Shown here one piece after another: positions 14,535-21,702 of a DNA stretch of 28,489 nt. The first letter of the stretch is position 1, and the number at the start of each line of letters is the position of its first letter. A program made the translations under genes and the position numbers. This stretch comes from Chloroflexota bacterium (lineage in GTDB: Bacteria; Chloroflexota; Ktedonobacteria; Ktedonobacterales; JACDGC01), in the NCBI GenBank assembly GCA_021812265.1, contig JAKAOI010000001.1:1-28489 (forward strand), given 5' to 3'. The notes below the pieces were generated by a model. It searched no databases. It had not been told where the DNA came from and was given only the letters and a program-made list of their open reading frames with translations.

Positions 14535-14894
14535 ATGGGACCATTACTCTGTATTGCCAATACTACACGCAATACAACATTAGCCCAAAAAGCCGAATTG
14601 GCAAATAATCCGCTGCAAAGACTTGTTGGATTAATAGGAAAATCAACATTGAGCGCCGACGCCGGCTTGGTAATAATGCCATGTTCCGGTATACACACCA
14701 TTGGCATGCGTTTCGCAATAGACGCGCTATATATCGATTATGATAACCGGGTGCTGCGCACGGTAAGTAAACTTGCGCCTTGGAAAGTTGCTCCGGTTGA
14801 TTCGCGCGCTAGTTATATTATTGAACTTGCCGCCGGTGTCATTGAACAAACCGGCACACAAATCGGTGATAAAGTAGCAGTATCATCAATGTGA
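14535..14894 (+). CDS. DUF192 family protein
   Basis: The 119-aa protein matches DUF192: NPLQRLVGLIGKSTL (about 25-39), the core GIHTIGMRFAIDALYID (about 52-68) with the conserved H-x3-MRF-x-ID pattern, then LAPWKVAPVDSRASYIIELAAG and IGDKVAV near the end. It has no signal peptide, whereas many DUF192 proteins are exported. The family function is unsettled. The ATG has GGAGCG about 7 nt upstream. Its stop overlaps the start of comFC by four bases (GTGA), so the two are translationally coupled. Phylogenetic function is not evident from that pairing. Confidence 0.85.
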   Translation: MGPLLCIANTTRNTTLAQKAELANNPLQRLVGLIGKSTLSADAGLVIMPCSGIHTIGMRFAIDALYIDYDNRVLRTVSKLAPWKVAPVDSRASYIIELAAGVIEQTGTQIGDKVAVSSM

Positions 14895-15616
14895 TCTCGT
14901 TTTTTCTTGATATACTCTTCCCACCCACGTGCGCCGGCTGCCGCATACATAAAGGATCTCCGGTATGCCGGCAATGTGAGCGCGCCATAACTACTGCGCG
15001 AATGCTGGAAAACAGATGCCCTGTATGCGATCACCGGCTGGTGGAAACTGCCTGTGAATTTTGCGCCATCCAGCCGCTGGCGCTGCAGCAGATTTTTTCG
15101 CTGGGAGCATATGAAGCGGAACTGTATAATATTATTATGGCGTTTAAATTTCATGGGCAAAAAAGGCTTGCGGCATATCTCGGCCGACTTATGGCAGATA
15201 TACTTTGCTCAGAATGCCGCACGCATCCCGACTGCATACTTTTTCCTCCTATGCAAAAAGATCGTTTGCGAGAAAGAGGATATAATACCGCAGAGCTATT
15301 AGCGCACACTATCGGCGGCGCCGCGCATATTCCGGTTTGGGATATATTTGGCCGCTCCCGCATAGCCCCGCCGCAGCGAACGCTAGGCAGAGCCGAACGC
15401 ATAACAAATGTGCGGCAGTTATTTATATTGCGGAAAGATATCTTGTCTTTACAGGAAAAACATGTTGTTATTGCTGATGATGTAACCACAACCGGGTCCA
15501 CATTAAACGCTTTGGCGCAAGAATGCCTGAACGCAGGAGCCGCTTCAGTGACAGGGATTACCGCCGCATATCCTGCCGCAAAGCCAATACATATTCTATA
15601 CAGCCAGAGATCCTAG
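14891..15616 (+). CDS. comFC: ComFC-type phosphoribosyltransferase-like protein
   Basis: The 241-aa protein has the ComF layout. It has an N-terminal zinc-binding part with two Cys sets (CAGC at 14-17 and CRQC at 26-29; CPVC at 43-46 and CEFC at 55-58) and a phosphoribosyltransferase-like domain containing YEAELYNIIMAFKFHGQ, RLRERGYNTAELLA and the PRPP-loop motif VVIADDVTTTGSTLNAL (about 194-210). In competent bacteria ComFC helps take up transforming DNA by natural transformation; homologues such as GntX occur in non-competent species, so competence is not implied. The start is GTG at 14891, overlapping the DUF192 stop by 4 bases. It is probably cytoplasmic. Confidence 0.88.
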   Translation: MISFFLDILFPPTCAGCRIHKGSPVCRQCERAITTARMLENRCPVCDHRLVETACEFCAIQPLALQQIFSLGAYEAELYNIIMAFKFHGQKRLAAYLGRLMADILCSECRTHPDCILFPPMQKDRLRERGYNTAELLAHTIGGAAHIPVWDIFGRSRIAPPQRTLGRAERITNVRQLFILRKDILSLQEKHVVIADDVTTTGSTLNALAQECLNAGAASVTGITAAYPAAKPIHILYSQRS

Positions 15617-15686
15617 AGATATTGCAACTCTCGCATATTCATGCTAGCATACATCTCAGTAAAAGATTTCTTGGGGAAATTGTATC

Positions 15687-16376
15687 ATGCAACAAGAAGA
15701 ACTTCAGGCTCGGCTCAATGCAGAAAAAGCCGAATTACCCGGAAACAATGACTCGGTAGAAAAACGCTTTAAAGAAATTCAAGACGAATTGGCAAAACTT
15801 GATCTTCCGCCTTCTGCAAGTACAATCGAAACCAGAACCCAACGTTATCAACGCGAACAACGTATCAAGTCTCTGCGGAAAAAGCTCGATCATAACGCCA
15901 GATTTCCTATGCAAAAGCGTGTTAAACCGCAAAAAAACACCATTCTTGTTATCGGCACACTCGTTTTTATGGTCACAATCATAACGGCGTTTGGCGGAGT
16001 CGTGCTTTCAAAATATATTGGAAAACAAACTCCGGTAAGCAGCGTTACCGATCAATTTTGGGGCAATATGCAAACCCAAAATTATTATGCGGCGCACGCC
16101 GCGATAGATCCCCGGCTGGATACTCCGCTGGAATTTGACACTACTGCGTTGAATATCGATCAGGCAATGGGAAACATAACAGCGTGGAAACTCGTTTCCC
16201 CTCTGCCATCAGCGTCTAGCACACTTGCAACACTAACCTATTCTGTGTCTCGCAAAGGCGGCACACAATATCAAAAGTCTACGCTCAATATTGTTATAAA
16301 ATTGTATTACAGTTCGCAATACAATACATGGTATATTTATGATATTGGAAACCTGCTTTCAATACCGCAATCTTGA
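15687..16376 (+). CDS. Single-pass membrane protein with N-terminal coiled coil
   Basis: The 229-aa protein starts with charged heptad-like sequence (about 1-70, rich in Glu, Lys and Arg) and has one membrane helix (about 84-108, TILVIGTLVFMVTIITAFGG). An outer domain of about 110 residues follows, beginning SSVTDQFWGNMQTQNYYAAH. That segment looks like the first helix of an NTF2-like or DUF4878-like domain, which would give an N-in, C-out protein. The substrate or partner is unknown. The GGGGA ribosome site lies about 10 nt from the ATG. It is 70 bp after comFC and 19 bp before the HEPN-like gene, so it may share a transcript with both. Confidence 0.75.
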   Translation: MQQEELQARLNAEKAELPGNNDSVEKRFKEIQDELAKLDLPPSASTIETRTQRYQREQRIKSLRKKLDHNARFPMQKRVKPQKNTILVIGTLVFMVTIITAFGGVVLSKYIGKQTPVSSVTDQFWGNMQTQNYYAAHAAIDPRLDTPLEFDTTALNIDQAMGNITAWKLVSPLPSASSTLATLTYSVSRKGGTQYQKSTLNIVIKLYYSSQYNTWYIYDIGNLLSIPQS

Positions 16377-16395
16377 CAAGGAAAAGGTTTAGCTT

Positions 16396-16797
16396 ATGAT
16401 GAGTGAAACATCAATGGAGGCTTTAAGTGTTTTTGCTGAGGCTGCGCAAGATTTAGTCACCGCTGGGTTGGAGATTGCTATTGAGCGGTTTTTCATTTGC
16501 GCCGATTTTTGTAACCAAAGCGCCGAAAAATCTGTTCAATCTGTCAGTTTGCAAAAATTAGGCCGCAAACAATCTTATTCGCACGATCTTAGGTCACTCG
16601 GCGTTGCCGTCGAAGCGCCGGAGGTCGTTTTACTGGCGCTGGTGGAGCTGACTCCGTTTCATCCGGAAATATTTTATGCGCAATATGCGTCGGAAATTGC
16701 CGACGACCATGTAAGCTATGAAACTGCACAACATTTGCAGGCGCAAGCAAGGCTTATTTTGGATTGGGCGCGATCCATCGTGGTGTCAGGCCCATAA
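16396..16797 (+). CDS. HEPN-like domain protein
   Basis: The 133-aa all-helical protein resembles the HEPN superfamily. A first long helix (AAQDLVTAGLEIAIERFFIC) leads into a second (FCNQSAEKSVQSVSLQKLG, like the QxAEKxxKA segment of HEPN proteins), then the loop GRKQSYSHDLRSL (56-68), where HEPN proteins carry a KTHDL-like motif. The last helix (YETAQHLQAQARLILDWAR, about 107-125) fits the HEPN end. HEPN proteins often act as RNases in toxin-antitoxin pairs with MNT nucleotidyltransferases. No MNT gene adjoins it here. Arg57 and His63 could form an R-x5-H, but this is not the usual place for the catalytic motif, so RNase activity is not claimed. The ATG has AAGG about 10 nt upstream. Confidence 0.55.
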   Translation: MMSETSMEALSVFAEAAQDLVTAGLEIAIERFFICADFCNQSAEKSVQSVSLQKLGRKQSYSHDLRSLGVAVEAPEVVLLALVELTPFHPEIFYAQYASEIADDHVSYETAQHLQAQARLILDWARSIVVSGP

Positions 16798-16850
16798 CGG
16801 CGGCTGACTGCTGCTTATGATACGTTACATTTGAAAATGGTTAAGGAATT

Positions 16851-17402
16851 ATGCGCAATCAACAGTATTTGTTTACACGAGAAAACAGGTTAAAGTATAC
16901 CATATATATGGCGTCTGTTACCTCAGTAATTTTGCTTTCAGCGCTGCTGGCCGGCTGCGGAGGCGCGTTATCACTGCCAAGCACAAATAACGCCGGTGGA
17001 GGGCAGGTTATCAATATAAACAATACGATAACTCCCGTTCCAACGTTTCCGCCGGTAACTATGGGCGCTTGGGTTTCTAATCAATCACCATATATGGGGC
17101 AAACAATATATCTGTACGCCATTATACGAACCCATACACTTACCGGCCCGCCCATGCCGCCAAATCCGCCTGTACAGGTCACTATTACCAGCGGAGCTGC
17201 CGCGGCGCCGCAAACAACAGATCCGAATGATGGCATCGCTGTTTTTGCTATTCAGGCAAACGCGCAGCCAACACAGCCACAGGTAATATACCTTACCGCC
17301 GTTGTTAATGGAACGACAATAACAGCTTCCACATTTTACACAACGCTGCCAACAGCGCCGCCGGCCACAACACCAACCGCTACAGCCGCCGCCGGAGGCT
17401 AA
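16851..17402 (+). CDS. Predicted lipoprotein, 183 aa
   Basis: The N-terminus has a basic region (Arg10, Arg13, Lys15), a hydrophobic core (MASVTSVILLSALL, 20-33) and a lipobox LLAGC with Cys36 as the lipidated residue, so the mature protein is anchored on the outer face of the membrane. A Ser/Asn/Gly-rich tether follows. The rest (about 60-165) is beta-rich with WVSNQSPYMGQTIYLYAI and VTITSGAAAA, resembling an Ig-like or filamin-like fold, and ends in a low-complexity Thr/Ala/Pro tail. An ATG at residue 20 is possible but would remove the basic region. I see no enzymatic motif. It is the last gene of the group, followed by an inverted repeat. Confidence 0.75.
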   Translation: MRNQQYLFTRENRLKYTIYMASVTSVILLSALLAGCGGALSLPSTNNAGGGQVININNTITPVPTFPPVTMGAWVSNQSPYMGQTIYLYAIIRTHTLTGPPMPPNPPVQVTITSGAAAAPQTTDPNDGIAVFAIQANAQPTQPQVIYLTAVVNGTTITASTFYTTLPTAPPATTPTATAAAGG

Positions 17403-17429
17403 GCAGAACAGTTGCGCATACCTTGCGCA

Positions 17430-17480
17430 CTATAGAGAACATGAGTTGCTCGCGCAATGAACAGCCCATGTTCTCTATAG
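17430..17480. repeat. 14-bp perfect inverted repeat
   Basis: CTATAGAGAACATG (17430-17443) and CATGTTCTCTATAG (17467-17480) are perfect complements around 23 nt. The right arm merges into TATAGATCTATA (17476-17487), a second palindrome. It lies 28 bases after the lipoprotein stop, with no T run, so it is not a typical terminator. It may be a small mobile cruciform or a protein-binding site. The remaining bases to 17915 (a gap of 513) hold no supported gene other than the promoter and leader described separately. Confidence 0.6.
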
Positions 17481-17725
17481 ATCTATACAAGAAGCCATCG
17501 ATTGCTTCAGATATGTTTTCCGCAATATTTTTGAGTTGTTTACTGGAACAGTCCTCTGCCTCGGCGGTCATCCACCATTTTAATACGAAACCCCAAAAAC
17601 TACCCGGCGTGTCGGCAAATGACGCCATAATACTGCTGTGGAACGATTTTACGGTTAACTATTGTCATATCTTTATGGTACTATATAGCTATTAAACATT
17701 CCATGCTTCTTATTAAGAAAAAATA

Positions 17726-17734
17726 TGTTATAAT
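17726..17734 (+). promoter_or_regulatory. Extended -10 promoter of the two-component operon
   Basis: TGT-TATAAT (17726-17734) is a perfect extended -10. The -35 position is weak (CTTCTT), as often seen with extended -10 promoters. A start near 17741 leaves a leader of about 175 nt containing the hairpin GGTTATGG/CCGTAACC (17854-17873). Confidence 0.55.
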
Positions 17735-17915
17735 CCATGTAACCCGAATAGGCTAAGACACAAGTATCTGCAGTACATCAATATACCCAAAAAAGATCAA
17801 CATACCAGAAAGTACCCCCATTTTAAACGATGGTATACCGCGCGACAAAAGAGGGTTATGGCTGGCCGTAACCGGCAAACGCTTGCAGAGAACTTACAGA
17901 TAAAAGGAAAGATTC

Positions 17916-18617
17916 ATGAGTTCAGAACCAATTAAAGTAATGATTATTGATGAACATCCCCTATTTCGCTATGGTGTGCGATGGGCGCTGGAACAATCTG
18001 GCAAATGCGCTATGATTGCAGAAACCGCCAATGCAGTTGATGCGCTGGAAATGATCAAAACTTTGCAGCCTGATACCGTGCTTATCGACGCATTACTGAC
18101 GACAGGAAGCGCTTTAGAATTGGCACGGCAATTGCGTCATATAGCTCCACAGATTTCAGTAATCATTCTTACTGAACAAGAAGATGAAGAAGAATTATTT
18201 CAAAGCATTAAGGTCGGCGCTGCGGCTTACTTGCTGAAAGATGTAACCCCAGACGATCTTATAGAATCCATTGAACGTGTCAGCAAAGGAATGTTTCTGA
18301 TAAATGATAATGTGCTCTCGCGGCCCCACGTTGCTACTCGTGTGTTACGCACGTTCCGTGAAATGGCGGCCGAAGAAGAGCCAAACGCCGAGCCGCTCTT
18401 TACCCCGCTTTCCACACGTGAGGTAGAGATTTTAGATTATATTTCACGGGGAAACAGCAATAAAGAAATTGCCAAATCCTTATCTATCAGCGATCAAACG
18501 GTCAAAAATCATATAACTTCAATTTTGAAGAAATTAAATGTCAACGATCGTACCGCTGCGGTTGTTCATGCTTTGCGCCATGGCTGGATTAAAATTCATC
18601 CCGAAGACACTGAATAA
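17916..18617 (+). CDS. NarL/FixJ-type response regulator
   Basis: The 233-aa protein has an N-terminal receiver domain and a C-terminal LuxR-type DNA-binding domain. In the receiver the acidic pair is Asp12-Glu13 (MIIDEHPLF), the phosphoacceptor is Asp58 in VLIDALL, Thr86 is in IILTEQ, and Lys108 in AYLLKDV. The linker is longer than usual. The HTH (about 165-225) includes LSTREVEILDYISRGNSNKE, then IAKSLSISDQTVKNHITSIL, a full LuxR signature. It should bind DNA as a phosphorylation-dependent dimer. AAAGGAAAG before the ATG is a good ribosome site. It is 62 bp upstream of the sensor-kinase-like gene, its probable partner. That kinase lacks the usual His, so the source of phosphate is an open question. 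Confidence 0.93.
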   Translation: MSSEPIKVMIIDEHPLFRYGVRWALEQSGKCAMIAETANAVDALEMIKTLQPDTVLIDALLTTGSALELARQLRHIAPQISVIILTEQEDEEELFQSIKVGAAAYLLKDVTPDDLIESIERVSKGMFLINDNVLSRPHVATRVLRTFREMAAEEEPNAEPLFTPLSTREVEILDYISRGNSNKEIAKSLSISDQTVKNHITSILKKLNVNDRTAAVVHALRHGWIKIHPEDTE

Positions 18618-18679
18618 GTGTTTCACTGCTGAACAGTTCCGCTAAGGGTACAAAATATTTCTTAAAGGACTGATCAGTT

Positions 18680-19879
18680 ATGACTTCACCACACTATGAT
18701 CAACACCATAGACAATCCGTAACCGAGCAAGATCACGCTGGAAGCGGGCCTTTAGGAAGTTTGGAAGGCCCGTATAAAAACGCCTTCAACGAGTACTATC
18801 CACCCGTTTCTGAGGCAATTGCAGAAATTCGCGCGCTTCGAGAAGAGATGGAAAGCTGTCATGCCGAGCTGGAAGCTAATATCGCCAATGTGCAGCAAAA
18901 TCTGCGCGACCAAACCGACGCGCGCACCGCTGCAAAAGAAGACATAAAACATCTGAATGAGCATATGCAAGAGTTGAAACGATCAACCATTGTAGATATT
19001 TTAACGCAAGAGTATAATGTTGAGATCGGCCATATTAAACATAAAGAATATTTAGATAGCTTAATCAATCAAATGGAGTTGACACAAAAATTTCAGGAAA
19101 CACTGGATAAGGTTTTACATCGCCTTGCCAGCATTAATGAAAATCCACCGGAAGATCGCTCGGAAAATGAAAGTCTACAGATCTATTCTACTCTTGGCGC
19201 TATTGAACATGAACGCTCTTCTATTGCCGACGAGCTGGAACTCCGCGTGTTTAACCCTTTAAGTCAACTTGCCGCAAGGTTATCACAACGGCAAGCCTCT
19301 TTATCACAAGAATTCACTCCTCAGCCAGATAGTATGCTGCAATCAGCGCATTTTATCCATATGATCCTTGCCAGCGTAAACGCGATCATTATGGAATTGG
19401 ATCCGCAAATTCCCGAAATCGGTTTATCCGGCGCATTACAAAAATATACCCAGATGTTAAAAACGGCGTTTGGTGAACGCATTAAAACATGCGTCAGAAT
19501 TCCCACAGAATTTGATCTGGATATTTCTCAGGTTGTTTTTAAAGTAATTTGTGAAGCCGTGAACAACGCAATTCTTTATTCAGAAGCAGATACGATTCAA
19601 ATTACTGCCGGTGAAACAAATGACACATGTATGTTTTTTATGGTTGAAGATAACGGAGTTGGATTTGACGTAGACTATGTAATGGCAAAAACACATCATT
19701 TACATGGCTTAGGCCGGCTGAAAGCGGCAATTGAGCAGCTCGATCTTCAACTAGGTGTTGCCAGCGCCCCGAATAAAGGCGCGCGTATCAGTGTCATCAT
19801 CCCATTATCTTCAGAGGAAGATGAAGGTGAAGATTTTGATTTTGGTTCATATTCCAATTCCGGTTTTCTCCAAGAATAG
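18680..19879 (+). CDS. LiaS/NarX-like sensor kinase homologue lacking the phospho-acceptor His
   Basis: The 399-aa cytoplasmic protein has a long coiled coil (about 42-105), a helical HisKA_3-like DHp region (about 165-245) and a HATPase domain (about 280-378). The ATP-binding elements look intact: EAVNNAIL (N box, Asn295-Asn296), EDNGVGFD (G1, 323-330), HGLGRL (G2, 342-347) and GARISVIIPL. In the DHp region the canonical ER-x2-IA-x-ELHD box reads ERSSIADELEL (178-188): Glu187 and Leu188 replace the His-Asp pair. It has no membrane segment or PAS/GAF sensor domain. It may be a regulator that works without autophosphorylation, or may use another residue. It is paired with the NarL-type regulator just upstream. 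A short acidic tail (SSEEDEGEDFDFG) ends it. Confidence 0.85.
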   Translation: MTSPHYDQHHRQSVTEQDHAGSGPLGSLEGPYKNAFNEYYPPVSEAIAEIRALREEMESCHAELEANIANVQQNLRDQTDARTAAKEDIKHLNEHMQELKRSTIVDILTQEYNVEIGHIKHKEYLDSLINQMELTQKFQETLDKVLHRLASINENPPEDRSENESLQIYSTLGAIEHERSSIADELELRVFNPLSQLAARLSQRQASLSQEFTPQPDSMLQSAHFIHMILASVNAIIMELDPQIPEIGLSGALQKYTQMLKTAFGERIKTCVRIPTEFDLDISQVVFKVICEAVNNAILYSEADTIQITAGETNDTCMFFMVEDNGVGFDVDYVMAKTHHLHGLGRLKAAIEQLDLQLGVASAPNKGARISVIIPLSSEEDEGEDFDFGSYSNSGFLQE

Positions 19880-19946
19880 CCTATAGCTTTTAGTTACCGT
19901 TTTATGGTACGATAGACATCATACACATTTACGGACTTGCAGTAAG

Positions 19947-20035
19947 TCGCCAAGACAACGAGAACCAAGAATCCGCTGTGGCTTGCGCCTATGCGGAGTA
20001 TCAATTTTTATAAACCTCTCTCATTACCTTGGCGA
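19947..20035 (+). promoter_or_regulatory. Stem-loop leader upstream of the exporter gene
   Basis: TCGCCAAG (19947-19954) pairs perfectly with CTTGGCGA (20028-20035) and encloses a smaller stem TCCGC/GCGGA (19972-19996). If transcribed, this forms a closed, branched structure of about 90 nt ending 67 bases before the chosen start. A riboswitch-like or regulator-binding role is possible; I did not recognise a known class. Confidence 0.3.
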
Positions 20036-20102
20036 TATTTCTTTCATTGCAAACATGTCGAAGCGCTCAGATATTTTGGCGCTATTATTTGGAATCTATC
20101 TC

Positions 20103-21575
20103 ATGGAAAACACTATGAAACGGTTTGAATACAAATGGATAGCTTTATTGGTTACAACAATTGGCTCTTTGATGGTCGCCATAGATTCAACCATAGTTAT
20201 CCTTGGCTTGCCCAGCATGATACAAGATCTTCATTCAAATTTAGTGAAGATGACATGGATTATTATTGGATATTTGCTTGTCAGCACCATTCTGCAAATA
20301 ACTTTCGGCCGTATGGCAGATATGTTTGGCAGGGTCCGCTTATATAATATCGGTTTTATCATTTTTACCGCTGGTTCAGCGCTGTGCGGTTTTGCTCAAA
20401 CAGATACGCAGCTTATCATTTTCCGTGTAGTTCAAGGCTTAGGCGGCGCTATGCTTGGCGCCAACGCCATGGCAATTATTACCGAGGTATTTCCCGCTAA
20501 TCAGCGCGGACAAGCTATGGGTTTTAACGCCATTACTTGGGGCGCCGGCAGTGTGCTGGGTCCGGTGTTAGGCGGAATAATACTTGCAGTTGCTTCTTGG
20601 CGATGGATTTTTTTGGTTAATTTGCCAATCGGTGTCATCGCAACTCTTGCCGCATATTTGCTGTTGCATGACATAAAACCCAACCCTAAAGGAGAGCAAT
20701 TTGATATTGTTGGAGCAATATTCTTTTCTATCGGATTACTGGGTTTGCTAATGGGTATTATCGGGGGAATAGGAGCAAATGCGCTGGCGCCGCAAATAGT
20801 GGCGCCGATTGGAATTGGCGCCGCCGGCATGGTTGCTTTTATCATTTGGGAACAACGCGCCGCGTTTCCTATGCTCGATTTACGCTTATTTACCAGCCGT
20901 ACATATACGTTTTCAACGCTGGCGGCGACACTACAATCGCTGGCAGTTTTTGCAGTAAATTTCTTGCTGATTTTTTATCTTCAGGGTGTAAAAGGCGATT
21001 CACCGATACTATCAGCTCTGCTTATTTTGCCTCTTCCGCTTGCGACATCAATCATCGGGCCGTTGAGCGGGCGCTGGGCAGATCGCATTGGAGGCAAAAT
21101 CCCTGCAACCATTGGCTTGCTTTTACAGTGCGCTGCATTGCTGCTGCTGGTTATGCTCACGCCATCTACTCCATACATTCTGCTGGCGATAGCGCTGTTT
21201 CTTTTGGGAATTGGCGGCGGTATGTTTTGGTCTCCTAACACCAGTGTAACTATGAACGCCGCGCCGGCAAACCGTCTGGGAGTTGCTTCTGCCACACTCA
21301 ATACAATGAGAAATATCGGGACGGTTTTCAGTTTTGCCATTGCGCTGGCGGTAGCGGCAGCTTCTATGCCACCCAAACTAGTAAATGAGGTATTTTTAGG
21401 CACAGTCGGACATTTGCAGCCGATTATTGCGCAAGACTTCACCGAGGCAATGACTAAAGCATTTATTGCTTCGGCAATTATCAGCTTAGCGGCAATATAC
21501 TCTTCTTTTGTTCGAGACTCTAAATCAGTAGGCGCTAAAACTAACGCGACAGCGCACGGCGGTTCTCAATCTTAA
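20103..21575 (+). CDS. MFS transporter, DHA2 (EmrB/QacA) family exporter
   Basis: The 490-aa protein has about 14 membrane helices, as in drug:H+ antiporters of the DHA2 family. The first helix contains VAIDSTIVILGLPSMIQDL (motif D1). Motif A is GRMADMFGRVRLYN (about 70-83), and GAGSVLGPVLGG (about 149-160) is the motif C region of exporters. GRWADRIGGK is the second motif-A copy. It should export hydrophobic or cationic compounds; the substrate is unknown. The frame stays open upstream to a TTG at 19983, but the family start fits ATG at 20103 or 20115 (MENTMKRFEYKW), with GGAA before it. It follows the two-component genes on the same strand with a gap of 223 bases. It ends in a clear terminator. 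Confidence 0.9.
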   Translation: MENTMKRFEYKWIALLVTTIGSLMVAIDSTIVILGLPSMIQDLHSNLVKMTWIIIGYLLVSTILQITFGRMADMFGRVRLYNIGFIIFTAGSALCGFAQTDTQLIIFRVVQGLGGAMLGANAMAIITEVFPANQRGQAMGFNAITWGAGSVLGPVLGGIILAVASWRWIFLVNLPIGVIATLAAYLLLHDIKPNPKGEQFDIVGAIFFSIGLLGLLMGIIGGIGANALAPQIVAPIGIGAAGMVAFIIWEQRAAFPMLDLRLFTSRTYTFSTLAATLQSLAVFAVNFLLIFYLQGVKGDSPILSALLILPLPLATSIIGPLSGRWADRIGGKIPATIGLLLQCAALLLLVMLTPSTPYILLAIALFLLGIGGGMFWSPNTSVTMNAAPANRLGVASATLNTMRNIGTVFSFAIALAVAAASMPPKLVNEVFLGTVGHLQPIIAQDFTEAMTKAFIASAIISLAAIYSSFVRDSKSVGAKTNATAHGGSQS

Positions 21576-21586
21576 TCAATCTTTTC

Positions 21587-21609
21587 CGCGCAGATATCAG
21601 CGCGTTTTT
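21587..21609 (+). terminator. Intrinsic terminator after the MFS gene
   Basis: CGCGC (21587-21591) and GCGCG (21600-21604) form a hairpin with an 8-nt loop followed directly by TTTTT (21605-21609), 12 bases after the stop codon. Confidence 0.8.
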
Positions 21610-21702
21610 CGCAAATATTGAGAAAAAGCTTGTCAGTGTCCGTTAAGAGACGCCCCAAAATCCCCATAAACACAGCGGCGCATTTGCTAATTTTACAGCA
21701 CA

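Noticed and set aside
17380..17628. 82-aa minus-strand ORF (starts MASFADTPGSFW) considered as a transposase remnant
   Set aside because: No ribosome site, no transposase motif, and it runs through the 14-bp inverted repeat; not recognised as a gene.
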